Below are positions 49,261-57,234 of a stretch of 64,000 bases of DNA, one piece after another; the stretch's first letter is position 1, and every line of letters begins with the position of its first letter. Source of the stretch: Lentzea sp. NBRC 102530 (GTDB lineage: Bacteria > Actinomycetota > Actinomycetes > Mycobacteriales > Pseudonocardiaceae); assembly GCF_030269365.1 (NCBI RefSeq), contig NZ_BSTF01000020.1:1-64000 (forward strand), written 5' to 3'. Under the pieces are notes generated by a model. It ran no database searches, was not told the origin of the DNA, and worked only from the letters and a program-made list of their open reading frames with translations. A program made the translations under genes and the position numbers.

Positions 49261-50310
49261 ATGACGCAGCGCAAGACGAGGGTGGCCGTGGTCTTCGGCG
49301 GCCGCAGCTCCGAGCACGAGGTCTCCTGCCAGTCCGCCAAGAGCGTCCTGCCGCACCTGGACGCGGACCGGTTCGAGGTGGTGCCCGTCGGCATCACGCC
49401 GCAGGGGCAGTGGTCGCTCGGCACGGACCCGGCCGTGCTGGAGCCCGGTGCGAGCAACCTCCCCACGCTGCGCAACCAGGCCGTCGTCGCGGTCGAGCCC
49501 GGCGTCGCGCTCAAGGACGTCGACGTCGTCTTCCCGCTGCTGCACGGCCCGTGGGGTGAGGACGGCACCATCCAGGGCCTGCTGGAGCTCGGTGGGCTGC
49601 CGTACGTCGGGCCCGGCGTGTTCGCGAGCGCGGCGGTGATGGACAAGATCTTCGCCAAGAAGCTGCTCGCGGCGGAGGGCATCGAGGTCGGCCGGTTCGT
49701 CGCGCTCGACCGGGCCGCGACCACGCTGACGCTGGACGAGCGCGAGCACCTCGGGCTGCCGGTGTTCGTGAAGCCGTCGCGCGCGGGGTCTTCGGTCGGC
49801 ATCTCGAAGGTCAGCAGCTGGGACGACCTCGACGCGGCGATCTTCGAGGCCCGGCAGCACGACCCCAAGGTCATCGTCGAGGCCGCGGTGCACAACCCCC
49901 GCGAGATCGAGCTCGCGGTGCTGGAGTTCCCGGACGGCCGGATCGAGGCGTCGGTGCCCGCCGAGTTGCGTCCCGTCGGCGAAGGGGCCGACTGGTACGA
50001 CTTCGAGGCCAAGTACGTCAACGACTCCTACGAGGCCGACATCCCGGCCAAGCTGGACGACGACGTCGCGGCGCGCCTGCGCGAGCTCGCGGTCAGGGCG
50101 TTCAAGGCGCTCGACTGCCAGGGTCTGTCCAGGGTGGACTTCTTCCTCACCGAGGAGGGGGAGATCGTCCTCAACGAGCTGAACACCATGCCGGGCTTCA
50201 CGCCGATCTCCATGTACCCCAAGGCGTGGGAGGCGACGGGTCTCGACTTCCAGAGCCTGCTGACCACCCTGATCGAGACCGCGATCGCCCGCGGCTCAGG
50301 CCTGCGTTAG
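49261..50310 (+). CDS. ddl: D-alanine--D-alanine ligase
   Basis: A 349-residue ATP-grasp ligase that joins two D-Ala for peptidoglycan. Motifs are VVFGGRSSEHEVSCQSAKSV, LHGPWGEDGTIQGLLEL, KPSRAGSSVGISKV and VLNELNTMPGFTPISMYPK. The DFEAKYVND segment keeps the Tyr that in Ddl enzymes favours D-Ala over D-lactate, so it looks like an ordinary Ddl and not a Van-type ligase. The stop overlaps the convergent DUF3515 gene by four bases. Confidence 0.96.
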   Translation: MTQRKTRVAVVFGGRSSEHEVSCQSAKSVLPHLDADRFEVVPVGITPQGQWSLGTDPAVLEPGASNLPTLRNQAVVAVEPGVALKDVDVVFPLLHGPWGEDGTIQGLLELGGLPYVGPGVFASAAVMDKIFAKKLLAAEGIEVGRFVALDRAATTLTLDEREHLGLPVFVKPSRAGSSVGISKVSSWDDLDAAIFEARQHDPKVIVEAAVHNPREIELAVLEFPDGRIEASVPAELRPVGEGADWYDFEAKYVNDSYEADIPAKLDDDVAARLRELAVRAFKALDCQGLSRVDFFLTEEGEIVLNELNTMPGFTPISMYPKAWEATGLDFQSLLTTLIETAIARGSGLR

Positions 50311-50870
50311 GCAGTGGTCTTGACCGGCTGCTTGGGCAGCAGGTCGCGCACCGTCGTGGAGATGTCCTGCAACGGTCCGGTGCCCGCGTCGGCGGGCACC
50401 GTCAGCGCCACGTACACGCCGCGGTCGACGATCACCCACGTGGAACTGTCCGCACCGGGCAGTTCGAGCCACTGGACGTCGGAGATCACGCGCAGCTGCG
50501 AGGTCGCCGACAGTTCGGACGGCCTCGGCAGTCCGCAGCGCAGAACCACCGGATCGTGTTTGGCGTCACCCCACGCGACGGCCGCGGGAGGTGCCGGTGC
50601 GGCGAGCTCGCGGCGCGGCAGCATGTCCTTCCCGGACGGCAACCCCACCGGCAGCTTCTCGACCAGGGAAGCGCATTCCGGTGAGCCCGCCGACGGTGCG
50701 TCGATCGAGACCAGCGCGAGGGGGCCCGTGCGACCGGGCACGTCCTCCGTCTGGTTTCCCGTGCCCAGCCACAGACCGAGGCCGGCGACACCGATGGCGA
50801 GCACGACAGCGAGCCCGACCGCCGCGAGCAACGGCCGGGACAGCGCTGACGTGGTTTCCTGCTGAGTCAC
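50307..50870 (-). CDS. DUF3515 family membrane-anchored protein
   Basis: A 187-residue protein with one N-terminal membrane helix (LLAAVGLAVVLAIGVAGLGL) and an extracytoplasmic domain with cysteines in SPECASLVEKLPVGL and VVLRCGLPRP, then WLELPGADSSTWVIVDRGVYVALTVPA. This matches actinobacterial DUF3515 (mycobacterial Rv2980), always near ddl and thiL. Function is unknown. GTG 50870 places the helix at the usual position. Confidence 0.85.
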   Translation of the reverse strand: MTQQETTSALSRPLLAAVGLAVVLAIGVAGLGLWLGTGNQTEDVPGRTGPLALVSIDAPSAGSPECASLVEKLPVGLPSGKDMLPRRELAAPAPPAAVAWGDAKHDPVVLRCGLPRPSELSATSQLRVISDVQWLELPGADSSTWVIVDRGVYVALTVPADAGTGPLQDISTTVRDLLPKQPVKTTA

Positions 50871-50893
50871 CCGGCTATGACAACACGGGCGAA

Positions 50894-51127
50894 CTAGAGA
50901 TGGACCACCGGGCAGGTCAACGTGCGGGTGATGCCCTCGACGTTCTGGATGCGCGCGACCACGAGCTGGCCGAGCTGGTCGACGGTCTCCGCTTCGGCGC
51001 GCACGATGACGTCGTACGGACCGGTGACGTCTTCTGCGGTGGCTACCCCGGCGATCCCGGAGATCTCGGAGGCGACTGCGGCGGCCTTGCCGACCTCGGT
51101 CTGGATGAGGATGTATGCATGCACCAC
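50894..51127 (-). CDS. Stand-alone Lrp/AsnC ligand-binding (RAM) domain protein
   Basis: A 77-residue protein made of a single RAM fold (VHAYILIQTEVGKAAAVASE, ATAEDVTGPYDVIVRAEAET, ITRTLTCPVVHL). There is no helix-turn-helix. Such SraA-like proteins form rings and bind amino acids, possibly modulating full-length Lrp regulators. GTG 51127 (or 51124) follows GAAGGGG. It is divergent from thiL. Confidence 0.88.
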   Translation of the reverse strand: MVHAYILIQTEVGKAAAVASEISGIAGVATAEDVTGPYDVIVRAEAETVDQLGQLVVARIQNVEGITRTLTCPVVHL

Positions 51128-51224
51128 GGCGTGCCCCTTCGTCGCGACAGGTTGGGTCGAGGTAGGAACGTGTCACGCAACGTACCCCAGTTGGGGTTCC
51201 GAATGCTCAGATTGGGAGGCAACT

Positions 51225-52193
51225 TTGCGTCCGGAGCCGCCGCGCGACGCGGAGACGGTCGCCGATGTGGGTGAGTTCGCTCTCATCCACCGGGTGACGG
51301 CCGGTCGGGCGCAGCCGGAGACGACCATCCTCGGGCCCGGTGACGACGCGGCCGTCGTCGCCGTCCCGGACGGACGGGTCGTCGCCTCGATGGACGTCCT
51401 CGTCGAGGGTGTCCACTTCAGACTCGACTGGTCCAGTCCTGAGCAGGTGGGCCGAAAAGCGGCCGCGGTGAACCTCGCCGACGTCGTCGCGATGGGAGCG
51501 TTGCCGTCCGCTCTGCTCGTCGGTTTCGCGTGTCCCGCGGACACCCCGGCGGCCGTCGTGCAGGGGATCATGGCGGGGTTGTGGGAGGAAGCGGCGAAGG
51601 CCGGCGCGGGCGTCGTCGGAGGCGACATGGTCAGCTCCGCCACGCTCGTGATCTCCATCACCGCCATGGGTGACATGAACGGACTCGAGCCGATCACGAG
51701 GTCCGGCGCGCTCGTCGGGGACGTCGTCGCGGTCACCGGACGGCTCGGCTGGGCCGCGGCCGGGCTCGCCGTGCTCGGCCGCGGCTTCCGTTCGCCGGTC
51801 GGGATAGTGAACGCCCAGCGCACCCCGGAGCCGCCGTACGAGGAGGGCCCCAGGGCCGCCGAGGCCGGCGCCACGTCCATGATCGACATCTCGGACGGCC
51901 TGCTGCAGGACCTCGGCCACATCGCGGACTCCTCGGGCGTCGCGATCGACGTCCGCACGGAACTGCTGCCGCTGCACCCGCGCTTGCTCGACGTGGCGTC
52001 GGCGCTCGGCGGGGACGCCCGGCACTGGGCGCTGACCGGGGGCGAGGACCACGCGCTCGCGGCGACGTTCCCCGGCCCCAAGGCCGTGCCGCCGAACTGG
52101 ACGACCATCGGCACGGTCCGCGCGGGCGAAGGCGTCACGGTCGACGGCAGGGCCTACGAGAAACCTCCCGGCTGGGAGCACTGGCGCGCGTAG
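51225..52193 (+). CDS. thiL: Thiamine-monophosphate kinase
   Basis: A 322-residue ThiL, which phosphorylates thiamine phosphate to the diphosphate. Motifs are GEFALIHRVT at the start, ILGPGDDAAVVAVPDGRVV, SMDVLVEGVHFRLDW, AVNLADVVAMGA, VVGGDMVSSATLVISITAMG and MIDISDGLLQDLGHIA. TTG 51225 has GGGAGG five bases upstream, which decides the start; longer frames run antisense over the RAM-domain gene. Confidence 0.95.
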   Translation: MRPEPPRDAETVADVGEFALIHRVTAGRAQPETTILGPGDDAAVVAVPDGRVVASMDVLVEGVHFRLDWSSPEQVGRKAAAVNLADVVAMGALPSALLVGFACPADTPAAVVQGIMAGLWEEAAKAGAGVVGGDMVSSATLVISITAMGDMNGLEPITRSGALVGDVVAVTGRLGWAAAGLAVLGRGFRSPVGIVNAQRTPEPPYEEGPRAAEAGATSMIDISDGLLQDLGHIADSSGVAIDVRTELLPLHPRLLDVASALGGDARHWALTGGEDHALAATFPGPKAVPPNWTTIGTVRAGEGVTVDGRAYEKPPGWEHWRA

Positions 52194-52196
52194 AAT
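52191..52196 (+). promoter_or_regulatory. -10 box (TAGAAT) of the GNAT gene
   Basis: TAGAAT overlaps the thiL stop codon and is seven bases before GTG 52204. Confidence 0.55.
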
Positions 52197-52203
52197 TCCA
52201 GGC

Positions 52204-52659
52204 GTGGAACTATTCACGCGCGCGTATGACCATCCAGACTCCGTCAAGATGATCGACGACCTCCAGCAGGTCTACGTCGAGCGCTACGGCGACGTCGACA
52301 TCACGCCGGTCGACCCCGCGCAGTTCGCCGCGCCGCTCGGGTACTTCGTCATCGGTTACCTCGACGGCGTGCCCGTCGCGTGCGGCGGCTGGCGGGTCAA
52401 CGACGAGCTGGACGGTGCCGCCGAGATCAAGCGGATGTACGTGGTCGACTCGGCGCGCGGCAAGGGCCTGTCCCGGCTCGTGCTCGCGCACCTGGAGGCC
52501 ACCGCGCGCGAGGCGGGCCTGGCGCGGATGGTGCTGGAGACCGGGACGCGCCAGCCGGAGGCCATCAGCCTGTACACCTCGAGCGGGTACGAGCGGATCC
52601 CCAACTTCGGCGTGTACCGCGACCACCCGGACAGCCGCTGCTTCGGGAAGTCGTTGTAG
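52204..52659 (+). CDS. GNAT-family N-acetyltransferase
   Basis: A 151-residue GNAT protein. The acetyl-CoA site is EIKRMYVVDSARGKGLSRLV (R/QxxGxG/A type), followed by MVLETGTRQPEAISLYTSSG and the terminal IPNFGVYRDHPDSRCFGKSL. The acceptor is unknown. The GTG start follows a TAGAAT box by seven bases. It is ten bases after thiL but probably has its own leaderless transcript. Confidence 0.9.
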   Translation: MELFTRAYDHPDSVKMIDDLQQVYVERYGDVDITPVDPAQFAAPLGYFVIGYLDGVPVACGGWRVNDELDGAAEIKRMYVVDSARGKGLSRLVLAHLEATAREAGLARMVLETGTRQPEAISLYTSSGYERIPNFGVYRDHPDSRCFGKSL

Positions 52660-52662
52660 GTT
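52657..52662 (+). promoter_or_regulatory. -10 box (TAGGTT) of the gamma-carbonic anhydrase-like gene
   Basis: TAGGTT overlaps the GNAT stop codon and is seven bases before ATG 52670. Confidence 0.5.
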
Positions 52663-52669
52663 CAGGCGC

Positions 52670-53191
52670 ATGGCCATTTATGCGTTGGGGGACTACACGC
52701 CGCAGATCCACCCGGACGCGTACGTCCACCCGGACGCGACCGTGATCGGCGACGTGCGCATCGGCGCGTTCTCGTCGGTGTGGCCACAGGCCGTGCTGCG
52801 CGGCGACTACGGGCGCATCGTGGTCGACGAGCGCACGTCGATCCAGGACGGCACGGTCATCCACTGCACCGAGGTTCACCCGGTGCACATCGGATCCTCC
52901 TGCGTGGTCGGCCACAACGTGCACATCGAGGGCGCCACCGTCGCCGACGAGTGCCTGATCGCCTCGGGTTCGGTGGTGCTCAACGGTTCCATCGTGGAGA
53001 AGGGCGCGATCGTCGGCGCCGGCGCGGTGGTCTCGTTCGACGGCCACGTCCGCGAACGCACGATGGTGCTGGGCGTTCCGGCCCGCGAACGCGCCGGACA
53101 CGTCGTGCCGGAACGGGCCTGGGAATTCATCGTCGAGAAATACGTGCAGAACATCGCTTTGTACCGGGAGAAGCTCCGCCGCCTCGACTAG
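52670..53191 (+). CDS. Gamma-carbonic anhydrase-like left-handed beta-helix protein
   Basis: A 173-residue hexapeptide-repeat protein (YVHPDATVIGDVRIGAFSSV, AVLRGDYGRIVVDERTSIQD, VVGHNVHIEGATVADECLIA). The three zinc-type His are His64 or so in TVIHCTEVHPVHIG and in VVGHNVHI, as in gamma-CA, YrdA and PaaY proteins. It may hydrate CO2 or act as a thioesterase. Its TAG stop coincides with the first bases of the 163-nt palindrome. Confidence 0.92.
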   Translation: MAIYALGDYTPQIHPDAYVHPDATVIGDVRIGAFSSVWPQAVLRGDYGRIVVDERTSIQDGTVIHCTEVHPVHIGSSCVVGHNVHIEGATVADECLIASGSVVLNGSIVEKGAIVGAGAVVSFDGHVRERTMVLGVPARERAGHVVPERAWEFIVEKYVQNIALYREKLRRLD

Positions 53192-53352
53192 TGCCGCGTC
53201 AGTCGACCTTCGCCGCGTCTTCGGCGCTCAGCGGGCCACCTCGCGGCACCGGCCCCGCGCCCCGGTACAACCAGTACAGGGACGCGGGGCCGGCACCGCG
53301 ATGCGACCGTCTGAACACCGAACACGGGGCAAAGGCCGACTGACGCGGCACT
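53190..53352. repeat. 163-nt near-perfect palindrome
   Basis: Arms 53190-53268 and 53274-53352 match at 64 of 79 positions as inverted repeats, around AACCA. The outermost 16 bases (AGTGCCGCGTCAGTCG) are perfect. Several mismatches still give G-U pairs in RNA. It fills the space between the gamma-CA stop and the ung promoter. It may be a MITE-like element or a very long terminator. Confidence 0.85.
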
Positions 53353-53360
53353 GGGTGAGA

Positions 53361-53366
53361 TAGGGT
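53361..53366 (+). promoter_or_regulatory. -10 box (TAGGGT) of ung
   Basis: TAGGGT lies eight bases before GTG 53375. Confidence 0.55.
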
Positions 53367-53374
53367 TCACAGCC

Positions 53375-54049
53375 GTGGCTCGTCCCCTCAACGAAGTTGT
53401 CGAAGCCGGTTGGGCTGAAGCTCTCGCCCCCGTCGCTGACCAGATCGCCGCCATGGGTGAGTTCCTGCGCGCGGAGGTTTCCGCCGGTCGCACCTACCTT
53501 CCCGCGGGCGAGAACGTGCTGCGTGCCTTCCAGCAGCCGTTCCACCAGGTGAAGGTGCTGATCGTCGGCCAGGACCCGTACCCGACGCCCGGCCACGCGG
53601 TCGGCCTGTCGTTCTCGGTCGCGCCGGACGTCCGTCCCATTCCCAAGTCGCTCATCAACATCTACAAGGAATACGCGGAGGACCTCGGTCACCCGATTCC
53701 GTCCAACGGCGACCTGACGCCGTGGTCCGAGCGCGGTGTGCTGCTGCTCAACAGGGCGCTCACCGTGCAGCCCGGCAAGGCGAACTCCCACCAGGGCAAG
53801 GGCTGGGAGGCCGTGACGGAGCAGGCGATCAAGGCTCTGGCCGCCCGTGACGCACCGCTCGTGTCCATCCTCTGGGGCCGCAACGCGCGCAACCTGCGTC
53901 CGTTGCTGGAACCGTTGCCCGCCATCGAGTCCGCGCACCCGTCGCCGCTGTCGGCGCACTCCGGGTTCTTCGGCTCGAAGCCGTTCAGCCGGGCCAACGA
54001 ACTGCTGGAGAAGCAGGGCGCCGAACCGATCGACTGGAAGCTCCCGTAG
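53375..54049 (+). CDS. ung: Uracil-DNA glycosylase
   Basis: A 224-residue family 1 UDG that removes uracil from DNA. The water-activating loop is VGQDPYPTPGHAVGLSFS, the uracil-binding strand is LLLNRALTVQ, and the minor-groove loop is SAHPSPLSAHSGFFGSKPFS. Its length is typical. GTG 53375 is the only start compatible with the TAGGGT box. Confidence 0.96.
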   Translation: MARPLNEVVEAGWAEALAPVADQIAAMGEFLRAEVSAGRTYLPAGENVLRAFQQPFHQVKVLIVGQDPYPTPGHAVGLSFSVAPDVRPIPKSLINIYKEYAEDLGHPIPSNGDLTPWSERGVLLLNRALTVQPGKANSHQGKGWEAVTEQAIKALAARDAPLVSILWGRNARNLRPLLEPLPAIESAHPSPLSAHSGFFGSKPFSRANELLEKQGAEPIDWKLP

Positions 54050-54117
54050 TTGCTCCCGCTCGCCGTGATCTGACGCTGACGGCCGCCGGTGCGGCCGTCA
54101 GCGAGTTCGGCAACGCC

Positions 54118-55251
54118 TTGTCGTTGCTGGTCCTGCTCTTCTGGGCGACGCCGATCAGCTCGTTGCTGGTGGCCGCGGTCCTCGTCGCCGAACTGCTGCC
54201 GTTCGTGCTCGGCGCACCTTTGGCGGGCCTGCTCGTCGACCGGTTGCCCAACCGCCGCCTGCTGATCATCGCGCTGCTCTGCCAGGGCGTCGCGATCGCG
54301 GCCATCGCGCCGTTGATGGGGCAGCCTGTTTTCGTCGTGGCGCTGGTGTTCGCCTCGGGGTGTGGCCGTGCGATCGCCCAGCCCTGCATCTCCGCTCTCG
54401 TGCCGCACATCGCGGGCGAGGAGAACTCCACGCGGGCCTACGCCCTGCTCGGCACGACCCGCAGTGTGGGCAACATCGCCGGTGTCACCGGTGGAGCGCT
54501 GCTCGCCGGGTTCTTCGGGCATCCGGCCGCGATGCTGATCGACGGCTGCACGTTCCTCGCCTACGCGGTGTTGCTGGCGTTCGTGCGTTCGGAGCGCAGG
54601 CCGTCCGGAGAACACTCGGAGCGGCCCAGCGCGATGGCGGGCATCCGGCACGTGCGGCGCGATTCCGTGCTGTTCGCGGCGATCCTCGGGCTGGCGTGCT
54701 TCGTCGGCGCCACCGTGGTGATCAACGTCGCCGACCCCGCGTTCGTGAGGTTCGTGCTGCACGGCAACGAGTTCCTGCTGGGCGCCATGCAGGCGTGCTG
54801 GATGGTCGGCATCCTCTTCGGCAACCGGGTGGCGGCGCGGCTGGTGTCGGCGTCCCAGCTCGCTCAGGCGCTGGCGATCACCGGCATGACCACGGGCGTT
54901 GCCGTGCTGATCCCGGCGACGTTTCCGTTCGTCGCCGCCGCGGTGATCGGGTGGTTCATCGGGGGCGTGTCGAACGGCGTCGACAACGTGGCGATGAACG
55001 CCATTGTGCGGTCGCGCACACCGGAGCAGATGCGCGGGCGTGCGTTCGCCGCCGTCGGGTCGATGGTGACCGGTGCGAACCTGGTGGGCACGGCGGCGGC
55101 CGGCGGGTTGCTGCTGGTCATGGGGCCGCGGGCGGTGTTCGCGGTCGGTGGCACCGGGGCGTTCGTCGCTGGTGCCGTCTGCCTGGTGTTCGTGCGCAGG
55201 GCCCTGAAACGCGAAGAGAGCCCGGCCGTGGCCGAGCTCTCTTCGAACTAG
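54118..55251 (+). CDS. MFS transporter (start uncertain)
   Basis: A 377-residue or slightly longer MFS-type exporter with about 12 helices; PLAGLLVDRLPNRRLLIIAL is the family loop 2-3 motif. Drug or siderophore exporters of the MFS_3 type are closest. TTG 54118 is the first standard start, but the frame is open upstream to the ung gene and encodes DLTLTAAGAAVSEFGNA, which looks like the first half of helix 1. A rare start such as CTG 54070, or a frame error near 54050 (TTG in another frame), would restore it. The 3' end contains the rpmB terminator. Confidence 0.85.
   Translation: MSLLVLLFWATPISSLLVAAVLVAELLPFVLGAPLAGLLVDRLPNRRLLIIALLCQGVAIAAIAPLMGQPVFVVALVFASGCGRAIAQPCISALVPHIAGEENSTRAYALLGTTRSVGNIAGVTGGALLAGFFGHPAAMLIDGCTFLAYAVLLAFVRSERRPSGEHSERPSAMAGIRHVRRDSVLFAAILGLACFVGATVVINVADPAFVRFVLHGNEFLLGAMQACWMVGILFGNRVAARLVSASQLAQALAITGMTTGVAVLIPATFPFVAAAVIGWFIGGVSNGVDNVAMNAIVRSRTPEQMRGRAFAAVGSMVTGANLVGTAAAGGLLLVMGPRAVFAVGGTGAFVAGAVCLVFVRRALKREESPAVAELSSN
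55213..55244 (-). terminator. rpmB terminator inside the MFS coding region
   Basis: GAAGAGAGC (55213-55221) pairs with GCTCTCTTC (55236-55244); CGGCC and GGCCG pair inside. On the minus strand it is 25 bases after the rpmB stop and is followed by GCGTTTC. Confidence 0.65.
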
Positions 55252-55269
55252 AACGAACTGTGGCGGTGA

Positions 55270-55461
55270 TCAGCCGCGCACGACCTTGCCGGCCTTCAGG
55301 CAGGACGTGCACACGTTGATCCGCTGGCGCTGCGAGGCCGAGACCTTCGCGCGCACAGACTGGATGTTCGGGTTCCAGCGGCGGTTCGTCTTCCGCTGGG
55401 AGTGCGAAACCGAATGGCCGAAGCCCGGCCCCTTGCCACAGACGTCGCACACGGCAGCCAC
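55270..55461 (-). CDS. rpmB: 50S ribosomal protein L28
   Basis: A 63-residue L28. VCDVCGKGPGFGHSVSHSQR, KTNRRWNPNIQSVRAK and INVCTSCLKAGKVVRG are diagnostic. Two CxxC pairs (Cys5/Cys8 and near residue 52) mark the zinc-binding form. GTG 55461 has AAGGAG upstream; longer frames are not L28. A second, zinc-free copy would be expected elsewhere in such genomes. Confidence 0.96.
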   Translation of the reverse strand: MAAVCDVCGKGPGFGHSVSHSQRKTNRRWNPNIQSVRAKVSASQRQRINVCTSCLKAGKVVRG

Positions 55462-55596
55462 GTCAGCCACTCCTTCAGGTTCCTCAAGCGGTAAGTCATG
55501 CGTCCCGGTGGGCGCGCAAGCGTGCACAAGCCTCAACCGGGCACGGCAACTCAATGAGGGTAGCCGGTGGGCTCACCCGCGACCAAACCGGGTGGA

Positions 55597-55602
55597 TACT
55601 CT
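55597..55602 (+). promoter_or_regulatory. -10 box (TACTCT) of the Dak/YloV-type gene
   Basis: TACTCT is seven bases before ATG 55610, with no ribosome site. Confidence 0.5.
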
Positions 55603-55609
55603 CGCCGCC

Positions 55610-57220
55610 ATGCAGGTCATGGATGCGGTCGCGGTGCGCAGGTGGGCGGACGCCTGCGTGCGGTCGCTGGACGCCAATCGGGAGTCGATCGACCAGATCA
55701 ACGTCTTCCCCGTCCCGGATGGTGACACAGGTACGAACCTGCTGCACACGATGCAGTCGGCGCTGGACGCGCTGCTGCGCTCGCCCATGTCGACCGTCGG
55801 GGACGCGCTGTCGGCGCTGGCCCGCGGGGCGCTGGCCGGGGCTCGGGGGAACTCGGGCGTGATCCTGTCGCAGGTGCTCAGGGGCCTCGCGGAGACCGTC
55901 CAGGAGGTCTCGCTGGTCACCGGGTCCGCGCTGCGCAAGGGCCTGCACCGGGCCGATGAGCTGGCCACGGCCGCCGTGTCCAAGCCGGTGCCCGGCACCG
56001 TGCTGTCCGTGTTGCACGCTGCTTCCGAGGCGGCTCGTGACTGCACGTCGGACGAACTGGACGACGTGGTGATGGCGGCGTCGCGCGCGGGGGCGGTGGC
56101 GTTGGCGGACACGCCCCGTCAGCTGGCCGTGCTGGCGAAGGCCGGAGTTGTCGACGCGGGCGGCCGCGGGCTGGTTGTGTTGTTGGACACATTGGCGGCG
56201 GTGATCACCGGTCAGAGCGTGGAAACACCGATAGACGCTCCCTTGCTGCCGCGCACGCCCGAATCGCTGACGACCGAGCGGGAGGGCGGGTCGTCGGAGT
56301 TCGAGTACGAGGTCATGTACCTGCTCGACGAGACCTCCGAAGACCTCGTCGGCGAGCTGCGCGCGACGTTGAACGGGCTGGGCGACTGCGTCTCGGTCGT
56401 CGGCGACGGGGCCTCGTTGTGGACCGTGCACGTGCACTGCAACGACATCGGCGCGGCCATCGAGTCGGGTGTGCGCGCCGGCCGTCCGCACCGGATCACG
56501 GTGGCGCGGTTCGCCGACCAGATCGCCGCGCAGGCGTCCCGGTTCGTGCGTGACCGGGCGATCGTGGTGGTGGTGAGCGGAGCTGTGGACCTGTTCCGCG
56601 CTGAGGGCGCCACGGTGTTCGACCTCGCTTCTTCTTCGGCGACGCCCACGGACCTGTTGTCGGCCATCGTGTCGACGCGCGCGCGTCACGTCGCGGTTCT
56701 GCCCGGTGACCCGGACATCCGCGAGGCTCTGGACGAGGCCGTGGCGTACGCACAGGCCGCAGGGCAGGACGTGGTGGTGGTGCCGACGTTCTCGCCCGTG
56801 CAGGCCCTCGCGGCGTTGGCGGTGCACGACTCCTCCAGGCGTGCCGGTGACGACGTTGTCGCGATGGCCGAGGCTGCTGCCGCGACGCGCCGTGGTGAGC
56901 TCGCGATCGCCGCCGACGAGGCGTTGACGTGGGTCGGCCGCTGCCAGCCCGGCGACCTGCTGGGCATGCTGGACGGCGAGGTCGTGCTGGTCGAGCCCGG
57001 CCCGGCGGCGCCGGAGTCGTTGATGGACCTCTCGTGCCGCCTGGTGGACCGGATGCTCGCCGGTGGTGGTGAACTGGTGACGGTGCTGCTGGGCGCCGAC
57101 GCGCCGGAGGGCCTGGTCGACGTGCTGGAGGACCACCTGCGGGTCACCCATCCGGAGGTCGAGGTGACGGCGTACCCGGGCGGTCAGCCGGACGCGGTCA
57201 TTTTTGTCGGTGTCGAGTAG
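55610..57220 (+). CDS. DAK2 / YloV (FakA-like) domain protein
   Basis: A 536-residue protein. Residues 1-200 are a DAK2 (DhaL-like) kinase domain with VFPVPDGDTGTNLLHTMQSA, binding ADP-Mg, and LAGARGNSGVILSQVLRG. The rest matches the YloV/FakA middle and C-terminal (DegV-binding-like) domains. FakA phosphorylates fatty acids bound to a FakB (DegV) protein; no FakB gene is here. Mycobacterial Rv2975c/Rv2974c is the split syntenic equivalent; this copy is intact. It lies 14 bases before recG. Confidence 0.92.
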   Translation: MQVMDAVAVRRWADACVRSLDANRESIDQINVFPVPDGDTGTNLLHTMQSALDALLRSPMSTVGDALSALARGALAGARGNSGVILSQVLRGLAETVQEVSLVTGSALRKGLHRADELATAAVSKPVPGTVLSVLHAASEAARDCTSDELDDVVMAASRAGAVALADTPRQLAVLAKAGVVDAGGRGLVVLLDTLAAVITGQSVETPIDAPLLPRTPESLTTEREGGSSEFEYEVMYLLDETSEDLVGELRATLNGLGDCVSVVGDGASLWTVHVHCNDIGAAIESGVRAGRPHRITVARFADQIAAQASRFVRDRAIVVVVSGAVDLFRAEGATVFDLASSSATPTDLLSAIVSTRARHVAVLPGDPDIREALDEAVAYAQAAGQDVVVVPTFSPVQALAALAVHDSSRRAGDDVVAMAEAAAATRRGELAIAADEALTWVGRCQPGDLLGMLDGEVVLVEPGPAAPESLMDLSCRLVDRMLAGGGELVTVLLGADAPEGLVDVLEDHLRVTHPEVEVTAYPGGQPDAVIFVGVE

Positions 57221-57234
57221 TTCAATGGGACGCG

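Noticed and set aside
49261..50310. D-Ala-D-lactate (Van-type) ligase
   Set aside because: The EAKY segment is that of ordinary Ddl, and no vanH/vanX neighbours exist; the nearby hydroxyacid dehydrogenase is 45 kb away.
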